Positions 17,420 through 26,275 are shown, counted from the stretch's first letter. The stretch is 43,557 nt of DNA from an uncultured Geobacteraceae bacterium (GCA_903852495.1 CAINRC010000046.1:1-43557), one strand, 5' to 3'. The notes: generated by a model from the sequence alone, not told the origin. Translations and numbers: made by a program.

Positions 17420-17449
17420 AACTTACCAGCACTATCCAAACCATGTCAA
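17420..17449 (-). promoter_or_regulatory. Probable promoter of the cold shock gene
   Basis: On the minus strand TTGACA (17449-17444), an 18-nt spacer that ends in TGG, then TAAGTT (17425-17420), i.e. a perfect -35 with an extended TG-type -10. The hexamer itself is a weak match. Confidence 0.42.
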
Positions 17450-17496
17450 GTAAATAAACGTATGGTCTATCTTTTTTTCAGAGTATTTTTCACGTA

Positions 17497-18429
17497 TCAA
17501 CTTTCTGCCGGCAGATAACTGCCACGGATTATCTCCCGCGCCTGCTCTATCACGTCACCGGCACCGTCAATCCAGTGAATCGCGATACCATGGCGCTCCA
17601 TCCGCCTGAACCAGTTCCCCTGCCGCTTGGCAAAGTTATGAATCGCGCTGCCCAGCCTCTGCGTTAGATCATTCCGGTCCATTTCACCCCGGAGGTACGC
17701 CCCCACGTAGCGGTATTCAAGCCCGTAGTAATCAAGCCGTTCCCAGGGAATGCCGGATTCGTGCAGACGCTGCACCTCTTCGATCATGCCGTTGTCAATG
17801 CGCTCCTTCAGCCGACTGGTTATGCGCTGACGCAGCACGTCACGCTCCCATCGGATACCGATAACGGTCGAGCGGAGTCTGGGAGGCCGCTCATCTGCTG
17901 AACAGTTTTCAGCTTCTCCCCGGGCAATTTCTATCGCCCTGACGGTCCGCTCCCGATCCAGCAGATCGGTACTGTTGTGCTGACCCGGCTTGAGGCGCCT
18001 GAGCTCATTCACCAGTTCAGCATCTGTTAGAGATGCCAGATCATCGCGCAAGGCGGCGTTATGCGGCACCTCAACCAGACGATACCCGCGCAGGGCGGCA
18101 TCCAGATACATACCGCTGCCGCCGCATAGAATCGGAACCGCCCCACGATCGGTGATTTCTGCCACCGCGCGGAAAAAACCGCGCTGGAAATCAAAAACAC
18201 TGTACTCCCCACCGGCATCCAGAATATCGATCAGATGGTACGGAACCGCGCCATATTCGTGGAGATCCTTGCCGCTGCCCATATCCATGCCCCGGAAAAC
18301 CTGGCGCGAGTCGGCGGAAATAATCTCTCCTCCATATTCCTCCGCCAGAGCGACCGCTAGACGAGTTTTTCCGGAGGCGGTCCCCCCGAGGATGACCAGC
18401 AGATCATTCTGTGCCTTTGTCTCAGTCAT
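17497..18429 (-). CDS. miaA: tRNA dimethylallyltransferase MiaA
   Basis: A 310-residue MiaA, which adds the dimethylallyl group to A37 of tRNAs reading U-starting codons. The P-loop GGTASGKT (15-22), ISADSRQVFRGMDMGSGK and the YHLIDI strand are clear, with GGSGMYLDA and late LGSAIHNFAKRQGNWFRR. The last is the family's RQ.TWFR-type motif. It overlaps the end of uvrC by 8 nt, so the two are translated from one message. Confidence 0.9.
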   Translation of the reverse strand: MTETKAQNDLLVILGGTASGKTRLAVALAEEYGGEIISADSRQVFRGMDMGSGKDLHEYGAVPYHLIDILDAGGEYSVFDFQRGFFRAVAEITDRGAVPILCGGSGMYLDAALRGYRLVEVPHNAALRDDLASLTDAELVNELRRLKPGQHNSTDLLDRERTVRAIEIARGEAENCSADERPPRLRSTVIGIRWERDVLRQRITSRLKERIDNGMIEEVQRLHESGIPWERLDYYGLEYRYVGAYLRGEMDRNDLTQRLGSAIHNFAKRQGNWFRRMERHGIAIHWIDGAGDVIEQAREIIRGSYLPAES

Positions 18430-20254
18430 GGTGAAGCCCCCGCCATACGGCCTCCGCCGTTGCCCGGTTTATGCCCGGAGCAGCCATAATCTCCTCCACC
18501 CCAGCTTCTGTGAGGCGCTGGAGACTGCCAAAATGCTTCAACAGCCCGGTGCGGCGCTTGGGTCCTATCCCGGGGATGGCATCCAGTGCCGAGGCAATCC
18601 CCTCTTTCCCCCGCAGTTTGCGATGGTAGCCGATGGCAAAACGGTGCGCCTCATCCCGGATGGCCGCCAACAACAGCAGCGGGGCAGAGTTCTGGCGCAG
18701 CACCACCGGATTTTTTCTTCCGGGCAGAAACACCCGCTCATCACTCCTCCGGATATCGTGCGCAGCCGTTTCATGCAGTACCCGGCTTTTAGCCAGTGAC
18801 ACCAGATCAAAACTCCCCGTCAAACCAAGCTCGGCGACAATTTCCTGCACGGCGTTCAACTGGCCGACCCCGCCGTCAACAACCACAAGATCGGGCAGCA
18901 CCGCTCCTTCTTCCCCGCTCGCTCTGAACCGGCGCAGAAAGACTTCCCGCAGCATGGCAAAATCGTCCTGCCCTTCTACTGTACGGATGCGATAGTGACG
19001 GTAGTTGTTCCGATCCGCTTTTCCGGCCGTGAACACGACACCGCTCCCCACTGAAAAACGTCCTTGAATGGTGGAAATATCATAGCACTCTATCCGCTGC
19101 GGGAGCCGGGCCAGTTGGAGCCGCCGGGAGAGGTCTGCCAGTACCGCCTCCAGGGCCGCCGCCTTTTCATCGCGGTCCCGATAGGCGGTCATGGCGTTCC
19201 TTCCGGCCAGGGCAACCAGTTCCCGTTTTGTACCACGCTGCGGAAGGAGAAGGGCGACCCTGCTCCCTTTCAATTCCCCGAATAATTCAGCCAGCGTCCC
19301 TTCATCCTCGATGGCATGGGGAAGGAGAATCTCCTCCGGGATAAACACCGGCCCGGTATAATACTGCTGAAGAAATGCTGAAACGGCGGCGGCATCATCA
19401 AGTTCCCAGGAAATACTGAACAGGCGGCTGCCGGAGAGAACCCCGGCGCGAATGAACAGCAGCGCCAATTCGATCCGCCCGCCATCCCGGTAGAAACCGA
19501 GCACATCGCTGTCACCACCGTTCAGCACCACCTTCTGTTTTTCCACCGTTGTTTCAATCGAGCGGAGCAGGTTTCTCCAGCGAGCAGCCTCTTCATAACG
19601 AAGATGTTCCGAAGCATCGATCATCCGCCGTTTGAATTCAGCAACCAGCTGGCGCCCTTTTCCCTCCAGAAAAAGCATCGCCCCGTTCACCAGCACCGCG
19701 TAGGCTTCCCGCGTTATATGGCCATGGCACGGTGCACTGCACTGGCCGATCTGGTGGTATAGGCAGGGCCGGGGGCGGGACATACAGGTAGAGAGCGGAT
19801 AGTGACGCAGCGGAAACATCCGGATCATCTGCCTGAGCACCTCCCGGGCCGCAGCACCGGAGGAATAGGGACCGAAATAGCGGGCTCCATCACCAGGGCG
19901 CTTGCGTACAATTGTAAATCGCGCAAACTCTTCCTGCGGGTCAATCCGCAGTGAAAAATAGGTTTTATCGTCCTTGAGGTTCAGATTGTAGCGGGGATGG
20001 TGCTGTTTGATCAGGGTATTTTCAAGCAGCAGCGCTTCCTTTTCGGTGTCGGTCAGCATGATTTCAATATCGGCAACTTTCGCCATCAGGAATTTGACGT
20101 GATAGCGTGAATCGCCGGATTGGTTAAAGTATGAGCGCACCCGCTGCCGTAAGCTACAGGCCTTACCGACATAAATAATTTCGCCGGCAGCATCGTGCAT
20201 CAGGTACACTCCGGGCGATGCCGGGAATTGCTGTATTTTTTCCTGAAGGCTCAT
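18422..20254 (-). CDS. uvrC: Excinuclease ABC subunit C
   Basis: A 610-residue UvrC, the dual nuclease of nucleotide excision repair. The GIY-YIG domain spans about 12-90 (PGVYLM, IIYVGKA), the Cys cluster is near 164-176, the UVR UvrB-binding helix is at about 203-238, and the RNase H-like nuclease includes DLVVVDGGVGQLNAV. Two helix-hairpin-helix motifs close the protein (AIPGIGPKRRTGLLKHFG). The frame is open to 20377, but homology starts at MSLQEKIQQFPASPG, ATG 20254. Full length. Confidence 0.93.
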   Translation of the reverse strand: MSLQEKIQQFPASPGVYLMHDAAGEIIYVGKACSLRQRVRSYFNQSGDSRYHVKFLMAKVADIEIMLTDTEKEALLLENTLIKQHHPRYNLNLKDDKTYFSLRIDPQEEFARFTIVRKRPGDGARYFGPYSSGAAAREVLRQMIRMFPLRHYPLSTCMSRPRPCLYHQIGQCSAPCHGHITREAYAVLVNGAMLFLEGKGRQLVAEFKRRMIDASEHLRYEEAARWRNLLRSIETTVEKQKVVLNGGDSDVLGFYRDGGRIELALLFIRAGVLSGSRLFSISWELDDAAAVSAFLQQYYTGPVFIPEEILLPHAIEDEGTLAELFGELKGSRVALLLPQRGTKRELVALAGRNAMTAYRDRDEKAAALEAVLADLSRRLQLARLPQRIECYDISTIQGRFSVGSGVVFTAGKADRNNYRHYRIRTVEGQDDFAMLREVFLRRFRASGEEGAVLPDLVVVDGGVGQLNAVQEIVAELGLTGSFDLVSLAKSRVLHETAAHDIRRSDERVFLPGRKNPVVLRQNSAPLLLLAAIRDEAHRFAIGYHRKLRGKEGIASALDAIPGIGPKRRTGLLKHFGSLQRLTEAGVEEIMAAPGINRATAEAVWRGLHHD

Positions 20255-20412
20255 GGGCGTAATCCTACCTGTTTGCGACAGTAATGGGAAGAGGCTTCGT
20301 CTACCGGCGCATTGCCTAATTATAAGGCATCTGCCGTTATTCAAGGCAGCAATCACGCGGTGTAATTTAGAGTGCACCTTTTAATATCAGCATGTTACAA
20401 GAAGGTTCTGAT

Positions 20413-20428
20413 TGGCCACTTTCTTGCT
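20413..20428 (+). promoter_or_regulatory. Sigma-54 (RpoN) promoter of amt
   Basis: The sequence TGGCCAC-N4-TTGCT places GG (20414-20415) and GC (20426-20427) exactly 10 nt apart, matching the -24/-12 consensus TGGCACG-N4-TTGC. The predicted start is near 20438, 45 nt before the amt ATG. A TGCACC half-site at 20373-20378 could belong to an upstream activator site. RpoN control fits an ammonium transporter. Confidence 0.68.
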
Positions 20429-20482
20429 TCAGGGCCAAAACGCCCAATGACGGGCACCAGACACCAACGGGGGTAATTCTGT

Positions 20483-21703
20483 ATGGAAACCATGTCAACG
20501 ATGACAGGTCTGAAGAGTAGTGCCGATGTTCTGTTTCTTCTGCTGGGCGCAGTTATGGTATTTGCTATGCACGCCGGCTTTGCGTTCCTTGAGGTTGGTA
20601 CGGTACGCAAAAAAAATCAGGTGAACGCACTGGTCAAAATCCTCACCGACTGGTCAGTTTCAACGATCGTTTACTTCCTGCTCGGCTTCCCGATCGCCTA
20701 CGGCATCTCCTTTTTACGACCGGCTGGAGAACTGCTTGGCACAACCCAGGGGTACGACCTGGTCCACTTCTTCTTCCTGCTCTGTTTTGCCGCCTGTATC
20801 CCCGCTATCATTTCCGGCGGCATCGCCGAGCGCGCCAAGTTCTGGCCGCAGGTAACCGCAGGCGCCATCTTCGCCGGCATCTCCTACCCGTTCTTCGAAT
20901 CGCTGGTCTGGGGGCAGAACTCCTCACGGGTTCAGGCTCTTTTTCAATCAATCGGCGGAGCCCCGTTCCACGACTATGCCGGCTCCGTCGTAGTTCATTC
21001 CATCGGCGGCTGGATCGCCCTGCCGGCGGTTCTTATCCTCGGACCGCGTATGGGGCGCTATGTTCGTGGTAAATCCCACGCTATCCCGGTCAGCAATATC
21101 CCTTTCCTGGGACTCGGGTCATGGATTTTGGCGGTCGGGTGGTTCGGCTTCAATGTCATGAGCTCCGGGAATCTGGAAAAAATATCCGGTCTGGTGGCGG
21201 TTAACTCGCTGATGGCAATGGTTGGCGGCGTTCTCGCGGCACTGGTGGCAGGCAGGAACGACCCCGGTTTTATTCATAACGGTGCTTTAGCCGGGCTCAT
21301 TGCGGTCTGCGCCGGTAGTGACATCATGCACCCGCTGGGGGCATTCGCTGTTGGCTGTATCGCCTCGGTAATCTTTGTCTACGGCTTCCATCTTGAGCAA
21401 GAAAAACTTAAAATCGACGATGTCCTGGGAGTATGGCCGCTGCATGGCATAATCGGCACCTGGGGGGGGGTTTCTGCCGGCATTTTCGGGCAGAAGTTTC
21501 TGGGGGGAATGGGGGGAGTCAGTTTCCTTTCCCAGCTGGGGGGGAGCCTTCTCGCCGTTGTGTTTGCCCTGGCCAGCAGTTTTGTTGTCTATGGGATCCT
21601 GAGCAAAAGCGTGGGGATCCGCCTTGACCAGGAAGATGAATTTAACGGTGCCGACTTGGCAATCCACAAAATCGGAGCATATCCGGAAGACAGTATCCGC
21701 TGA
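20483..21703 (+). CDS. amt: Ammonium transporter Amt
   Basis: A 406-residue, 11-helix ammonium channel of the inner membrane. The signature DYAGSVVVHSIGG carries the first pore histidine, His172. The second of the twin histidines is His321 in WPLHGIIGTWGG. There is no cleaved signal peptide in view; the hydrophobic start begins near residue 14. The usual partner glnK is not adjacent, which is unusual for amt. It is preceded by a sigma-54 promoter, so expression should rise under nitrogen limitation. Confidence 0.92.
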   Translation: METMSTMTGLKSSADVLFLLLGAVMVFAMHAGFAFLEVGTVRKKNQVNALVKILTDWSVSTIVYFLLGFPIAYGISFLRPAGELLGTTQGYDLVHFFFLLCFAACIPAIISGGIAERAKFWPQVTAGAIFAGISYPFFESLVWGQNSSRVQALFQSIGGAPFHDYAGSVVVHSIGGWIALPAVLILGPRMGRYVRGKSHAIPVSNIPFLGLGSWILAVGWFGFNVMSSGNLEKISGLVAVNSLMAMVGGVLAALVAGRNDPGFIHNGALAGLIAVCAGSDIMHPLGAFAVGCIASVIFVYGFHLEQEKLKIDDVLGVWPLHGIIGTWGGVSAGIFGQKFLGGMGGVSFLSQLGGSLLAVVFALASSFVVYGILSKSVGIRLDQEDEFNGADLAIHKIGAYPEDSIR

Positions 21704-21730
21704 TACCAAGGCCCTCGGCGTTAAGGGCTA

Positions 21731-21762
21731 AAACCGTGTAAAGCCGCATTATTTCACGGTTT
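21731..21762 (+). terminator. Stem-loop downstream of amt, weak terminator candidate
   Basis: AAACCGTG (21731-21738) pairs with CACGGTTT (21755-21762), extended inside by one mismatch and two more pairs, 28 nt after the amt stop. There is no T-run, so it may be a transcript 3' end protector rather than a terminator. Confidence 0.4.
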
Positions 21763-21775
21763 ACATCATAGTAAC

Positions 21776-21829
21776 GTAGCGTTTCTTTCATTGACAATGC
21801 TCAAGAGAAATGCTACGAAAGGAGCATTT
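21776..21829 (+). promoter_or_regulatory. Promoter with three related half-sites before the TPR/DUF11 gene
   Basis: TTGACA (21791-21796), 17 nt ending in TGC, and TACGAA (21814-21819) form a probable extended -10 promoter about 70 nt before the GTG at 21897. Around it the element GTAGCGTTTC (21776) is mirrored by GAGAAATGCTAC (21805-21816), and AAATGCT (21808-21814) is mirrored by AGCATTT (21823-21829). That gives three copies of an AGC(A/G)TTT half-site across the promoter. Confidence 0.42.
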
Positions 21830-21896
21830 TACTGCCGATATTAGCTACTCGCCTGTATGACATCTGGGGGGTAGCTGCCCAAAGAGGTTATCTACC

Positions 21897-24152
21897 GTGA
21901 TATCATTGGAATTATACCGCAATCTGTTCGTCCGGATTTTAATCTCTCTGCTCATAATTTCAACTCTGGCTGTTCTGCCCGCTTTGAGCCAGGAGGTAGA
22001 CGACTCTCAGGTTTTTATTGCTGGATTTAATGCTTTCCAGCAGAAGGACTACGCCACTTCAATCGCTAAAATGAATGCAGTCCTGCAAAAAAAACCGGAC
22101 TCCTCGTTCAAAGATATGGCACTGTTCTGGATCTCCCGCGCCTACTATAAAACAGGCAACCAGCAGGAGGCGGCCCGCTACCTTTCCCAGTTTTTCAAAG
22201 AATTCCCCGACAATCCACTTGGTAAGACCGCTGAAGAGGGGCACCTCGCTCTGCTGACTCGGGCTGAAAAAATCGAGAAAACACCTGTAGCCACATCTCC
22301 GACTCCTCCGCCGGAACCCCGGAACACCGAACTAAAAGAGCTTGATAAAGCTGCCGTAGCCAAAGCCGTCGTGGCGAAACAGGCTGGCTCTGAGACAATC
22401 GGGCAAAAACAGCCAAACGCCGTCACCGCTGAAAAGGCCAAAGTTGCCGCGCCCCCGGTAGTTGCCCCTTTGACTCCAGCAGTTACCCCCGCGCCTCCGG
22501 CGGTACCGAAGCCGACCGAGGACAATACCGCTGCGGTTAAGCGTGACTATCGTGAAAAAGCCATTGAGCAATATAAAAATATTGTCGAGAAATACCCCGC
22601 ATCTCCGGCAGCAGCAACAGCCACCTCGAAGCTGCGTGAACTGGGCGTAACCGTTGCAACAGCTCCTGTGACGACCAGCACCCCTCTTCTGGAAAGTACT
22701 CAGGTACTCAACCTTGAAGTGACCCAACTGTCAGCCTTTGAATTCAATCTGGGGAGCCGCCCCGACACCGTTCAGGCCGGCCAGTCCACCACGATCCCGT
22801 TTGAAATAATCAATCGCGGCAACGGCAAAGACTCCTTTTATCTTGAGTCTGCATTCCCGGCTGATGTGAAAGCGTACTTTGCTGCAGCAGCCACCACCGG
22901 TTCGGCAATCAGCCAGTCGCCTGAGCTTGTACCGGGCGAAACATTCAAGGGTCTATTTACCCTTACGGTTCCACCCGGCAGCGTCGATGGCCTGCGCATT
23001 ACCCAAACGGTCAAAGCCGCTTCACGCCTGAGCACAGAAGTCAGTCAGTCGCGTGAAATCCGGCTGATAGCCTCCGCCCCGCTCCTCCGCGCGGTACTGC
23101 GCACGGAAAACACCAAACCGCTTCCGGGAGATCGAATAGTATACCGCATGACCGTTCTCAACGTTGGCTCGGCCGCTGCCGAAGGTGTGACGTTCCGCCT
23201 CAACTTCCCGCCCCAGCTTGAGCCGGTTGACTTCGCTGCCGCAGGGTTCAGACAGGAGATGAAGTCCGCACTCGTAGTAGACGGACTGCGGGTCAAGTCC
23301 GGTGAGAGCCGGGAACTGGTCGCCACCTTCCAGCTCAAGGAGGGTTCAGCAGCCGGGCAGGAGTTGGCAACCCGTGCCGAACTGATCAACACATCCCTCA
23401 AAACCACCGGCGTCTTCGTTTCAAACGTGGCCTACGTGGAGCCGCAGCACAGCATTACCGTTCGTGCCGGTTCGGATCGCCTGCTGGTCATACCGGGACA
23501 GACCATTACCGTCCCCTATATCATCACCAACACCGGTAATATTCGGGAAAAGTTCACCATTACTCCCCTCCTCGCCGGCGTTAAGGGCGCAGTCATTTTC
23601 AATGACCTCAACCGGGATGGCGTCCGTCAGTCCGGTGAGCCGGAGATCAGTGAAACACCGCTGCTTGCCCCCCGGGAAGAAGTAAGTATCGGCATTGAGA
23701 TCAAAACCCCTGCCACTGCCGCCGATAACAGCCAAGGAAGCATTCAGATATCGCTTGCGCCTGAAGGCACCGCATCCCGTTTGGCAACCGGCACTACTCA
23801 GCTGACCTATTCAAGGCCGGTTCTGAAGATGGTCATGACCAGTCGCAACGAACGTCTCAAGCCGGGTGACATCGCTTCATTCGATCTCACTATCACCAAC
23901 AGCGGCTCAAATCTTGCGCGGCTTGTGGAATTGCAAAGCCAGTGGCCGGGACAGTTAGAACTGCTTGGCGGAGACCCGGCTTCAACTGCGCTCAACAATG
24001 GTGTACTGGTCTGGCGTTTCAAGGAAATGGGCGCTGGCGAAAAGCGTGTCATCACGGTTTCATTCAGGGTTAAGTCCGGCACCGGTGTCGGCACTGCAAT
24101 TCAGGTGAAAAACAGTCTGACTTACGAAGACCAATTGGGAAACAGGTACTAA
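21897..24152 (+). CDS. Secreted TPR and DUF11-repeat protein
   Basis: A 751-residue exported protein. A signal peptide ends near residue 31 (PALSQE). A TPR-like region follows (about 35-105, FNAFQQKDYATSIAKM and ISRAYYKTGNQQEAARYLSQFF), then a Pro/Ala-rich linker (about 125-215) and a second short helical repeat (REKAIEQYKNIVEKYP). From about 270 to the end are DUF11-type beta-sandwich repeats (VLNVGSAAAEGV, ITNTGNIREKF, ITNSGSNLARLVE), one with an NDLNRDGVRQSGEPE Ca-binding-like loop. GTG start. It is followed 1 nt later by a LysM gene, so both probably build an envelope assembly. I do not recognise a named system. Confidence 0.72.
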   Translation: MISLELYRNLFVRILISLLIISTLAVLPALSQEVDDSQVFIAGFNAFQQKDYATSIAKMNAVLQKKPDSSFKDMALFWISRAYYKTGNQQEAARYLSQFFKEFPDNPLGKTAEEGHLALLTRAEKIEKTPVATSPTPPPEPRNTELKELDKAAVAKAVVAKQAGSETIGQKQPNAVTAEKAKVAAPPVVAPLTPAVTPAPPAVPKPTEDNTAAVKRDYREKAIEQYKNIVEKYPASPAAATATSKLRELGVTVATAPVTTSTPLLESTQVLNLEVTQLSAFEFNLGSRPDTVQAGQSTTIPFEIINRGNGKDSFYLESAFPADVKAYFAAAATTGSAISQSPELVPGETFKGLFTLTVPPGSVDGLRITQTVKAASRLSTEVSQSREIRLIASAPLLRAVLRTENTKPLPGDRIVYRMTVLNVGSAAAEGVTFRLNFPPQLEPVDFAAAGFRQEMKSALVVDGLRVKSGESRELVATFQLKEGSAAGQELATRAELINTSLKTTGVFVSNVAYVEPQHSITVRAGSDRLLVIPGQTITVPYIITNTGNIREKFTITPLLAGVKGAVIFNDLNRDGVRQSGEPEISETPLLAPREEVSIGIEIKTPATAADNSQGSIQISLAPEGTASRLATGTTQLTYSRPVLKMVMTSRNERLKPGDIASFDLTITNSGSNLARLVELQSQWPGQLELLGGDPASTALNNGVLVWRFKEMGAGEKRVITVSFRVKSGTGVGTAIQVKNSLTYEDQLGNRY

Positions 24153-24153
24153 C

Positions 24154-24843
24154 ATGACACTACGCATCCGCACCACCATCGTCATTGCATTTATACTTTG
24201 TTCGGCACTGCCCGTTTGGAGCCGGCAATACCTGTACACGCCTCAGCCGGTCGCTGCCGACCAGAAACCGGCAGCACAGGATGGCATTCTTGTTGAGGAA
24301 ATCGAGATCAAAAAGGGGGACACGCTCCACGACCTCTCCCGTAAGTACAGCGGCCGTGGGAGTTATTTTCCGCAAATTCTTCTGTTCAATACCATAAAAA
24401 ATCCGGACCTGATTCACGAAGGAGCAAATTTGCGGGTACCGGTTGCCAAGTCTGGTGCGCCGGCTCCAGCCGCAAAAGCTGCCGATGCGCCGCTCAAAAA
24501 GAAAGCCGCCTCAGTCAGTAAATCATCAGCCGAAGCCGGAACCAAACTCTATTTAAGTGATTTGAAAACCGGCGCACCTACTACCGCTAAGTCAGACCGT
24601 AAGAAAAAAACCGTTCTCCAGGCGGCAAATCAGGCGCCAGCCAAGGAGGCAGTACTCCCCGTAACTGAGGTGACCTCCGGCCAGAAGCTTTTTGAATCGG
24701 CGGTTAAGGCATATCGCACAGATGATTTCAGCACCGCACTTGGATTGTTTAATCGGTTTCTGGCAGAGAACGCCAAATCTCCACTTGCTGCCGATGCCAC
24801 TCTGTACAAGGCCGAGTGCTACTTGAAGCTGTCAGCTAAATAA
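24154..24843 (+). CDS. LysM and TPR-like periplasmic protein
   Basis: A 229-residue exported protein. It has a signal peptide (to about residue 23, VWSRQ), a LysM domain (about 47-97, IKKGDTLHDLSRKYSG to LIHEGANLRVP) that should bind peptidoglycan, and a Lys/Ala-rich linker. It ends in one TPR-like unit (KAYRTDDFSTALGLFNRFL to ADATLYKAECYLKL), as in YbgF-type proteins. It starts 1 nt after the DUF11 gene. The pair likely places a surface or periplasmic scaffold on the wall; the function is not known. Confidence 0.75.
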   Translation: MTLRIRTTIVIAFILCSALPVWSRQYLYTPQPVAADQKPAAQDGILVEEIEIKKGDTLHDLSRKYSGRGSYFPQILLFNTIKNPDLIHEGANLRVPVAKSGAPAPAAKAADAPLKKKAASVSKSSAEAGTKLYLSDLKTGAPTTAKSDRKKKTVLQAANQAPAKEAVLPVTEVTSGQKLFESAVKAYRTDDFSTALGLFNRFLAENAKSPLAADATLYKAECYLKLSAK

Positions 24844-24913
24844 ACCTCGGCCTTTCCAATCCGCTCGCCACTGTTTTCAAGATGCGCCATGCATCCCATG
24901 AGGGTACCGAACC

Positions 24914-25366
24914 ATGAAAATATCACCACTTGATATTCAGCAGCAGCAATTCAAAGTAAAAGCGTTTCGCGGTCTTGACCCGGATGACGTTGACGCCTTC
25001 CTGCAAACCGTTGCCGGCGAAATGGAGGAGCTTCTTCGGGAGATCGGCCACCTTAAGGAGCAGCAGGCGCGCCAGAAGCATGAGATGGTGGATATGGAGG
25101 AAAAGGAGCGGGAACTGCGTCAAACCCTGCTTTCCGCCCAGCGTGTCATAGAGGAAATGAAAGCTAATGCCCGCAAGGAAGCCGAGCTGATCGTTTCGGA
25201 AGCCGAACTGAAAGGTGAACGCATCATTGCTGACGCCGAACGCCAGTTGGGCGACCTGAAAACCAGAATCGAAGAGGTACGTCGCCAGAAAATCCAGTTT
25301 GAGATGAGCTTCAAAGGCCTGCTCGACAGCTACAACCGACAGCTTTCCGGCGATGAACCTGCCTGA
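24914..25366 (+). CDS. divIVA: DivIVA-domain protein
   Basis: A 150-residue DivIVA-type coiled-coil protein. The N-terminal lipid-binding part reads MKISPLDIQQQQFKVKAFRGLDPDDVDAFL, followed by a continuous coiled coil to about residue 140. Such proteins sense curved membrane and recruit division or wall enzymes. It overlaps the next gene by 14 nt. The divIVA-yggU order is common in this lineage. Confidence 0.85.
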   Translation: MKISPLDIQQQQFKVKAFRGLDPDDVDAFLQTVAGEMEELLREIGHLKEQQARQKHEMVDMEEKERELRQTLLSAQRVIEEMKANARKEAELIVSEAELKGERIIADAERQLGDLKTRIEEVRRQKIQFEMSFKGLLDSYNRQLSGDEPA

Positions 25367-25688
25367 GCTCCCCTTTATCACCCCCTTCAAGGATGGCCTG
25401 ATTCTTTCTGTGTATGTGCAGCCGCGTGCCTCGCGCAACCAGATTTGCGGGGCGCAGGGGGAGGAGCTTAAAATCAGGCTCACCTCGCCACCGGTTGACG
25501 GCGCAGCCAACAAACGCTGCCGGGAATTTGTCGCCGATCTCTTCGAGGTATCAAAATCATCAGTTGAAATTATAGCGGGTGAAACATCCCGCCACAAACG
25601 TCTGCGTGTTACCGGCACTTTTCCCGGTCAGTTCAGCAGACATATTTCCGCACTGGCAGAAACCCTGAACACCGGGCACATACATTGA
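25353..25688 (+). CDS. DUF167 (YggU) family protein
   Basis: A 111-residue protein of the YggU/UPF0235 family. The conserved YVQPRASRNQI, EELKIRLTSPPVDGAANK and SVEIIAGETSRHKRLRV segments are all present. The fold is a small alpha/beta barrel of unknown biochemical role. It overlaps divIVA by 14 nt and is followed 11 nt later by the SlyD-type isomerase. Confidence 0.85.
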   Translation: MNLPELPFITPFKDGLILSVYVQPRASRNQICGAQGEELKIRLTSPPVDGAANKRCREFVADLFEVSKSSVEIIAGETSRHKRLRVTGTFPGQFSRHISALAETLNTGHIH

Positions 25689-25699
25689 GAGGATAAACC

Positions 25700-26200
25700 A
25701 TGGCACAGGCAAAGACAGGCGACAAAGTAAAAGTACACTACACAGGAACACTAGCGGACGGGTCAGTTTTTGACGCCTCTGAACAACCGGAGGAGCATTC
25801 CTGCGGTTGTGGCGGTAAAAAGGGGGGGGACGACGGGGGCGGTTGCGGCAGCCACGGCAGTGAGCCGATGGAATTTGTCATTGGCGCGGGTCACCTGATA
25901 CCGAAATTCGAAGCGGCGGTCATCGGCCTCGAACCGGGCCAAAGCATCACCGTTTCCATTTCCGCAGACGATGCCTATGGCCAGCGGGCTGATGAAATGG
26001 TGGCCGTTATCGAGCGGAGTGAAATCCCTGCCGACATCAATCCCGAGCCGGGGCACCAGATGGAAGTAATCCTCCAGGACGGCTCTCCCATGCCGGTACT
26101 GGTGACGGAAGTAACCGATACCACCATTACGCTGGACGCCAATCACCCGCTTGCGGGGCACGATCTGACGTTCGCCATTCGTCTGGTAGAGATTCTGTAA
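25700..26200 (+). CDS. slyD: FKBP-type peptidyl-prolyl isomerase, SlyD-like, with a Cys/His-rich insert
   Basis: A 166-residue SlyD-like isomerase/chaperone with FKBP halves (VKVHYTGTLADGSVFDAS, then MEFVIGAGHLIPKFEAAVIGLEPGQ) and an insert-in-flap domain. Between residues 31 and 55 the chain carries His33, Cys35, Cys37, Cys49 and His52 in a Gly/Asp-rich loop, where ordinary FKBPs have a short turn. E. coli SlyD binds nickel through a C-terminal His/Cys tail, which this protein lacks. The insert may be a metal site moved into the FKBP domain. The gene ends with a strong terminator. Confidence 0.85.
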   Translation: MAQAKTGDKVKVHYTGTLADGSVFDASEQPEEHSCGCGGKKGGDDGGGCGSHGSEPMEFVIGAGHLIPKFEAAVIGLEPGQSITVSISADDAYGQRADEMVAVIERSEIPADINPEPGHQMEVILQDGSPMPVLVTEVTDTTITLDANHPLAGHDLTFAIRLVEIL

Positions 26201-26231
26201 CCAGCGCCTTGAGCAGGAAATCAGACACAAG

Positions 26232-26262
26232 AAAGGCCGTCGACAATTTGTCAGCGGCCTTT
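26232..26262 (+). terminator. Intrinsic terminator after slyD
   Basis: AAAGGCCG (26232-26239) pairs with CGGCCTTT (26255-26262), with an inner GACAA/TTGTC stem, followed by a T-rich tract (TTACTTTT). Confidence 0.75.
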
Positions 26263-26275
26263 ACTTTTCCTATTT

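Noticed and set aside
17362..17439. N-terminal extension of the cold shock protein
   Set aside because: It corresponds to leader and promoter sequence; the canonical MVNGTVKWF start has a proper ribosome site.
21704..21896. Cyclic-di-GMP (GEMM) riboswitch before the DUF11 gene
   Set aside because: A short AAAGCC-like string is present but the paired helices and tetraloop receptor of the class are not.
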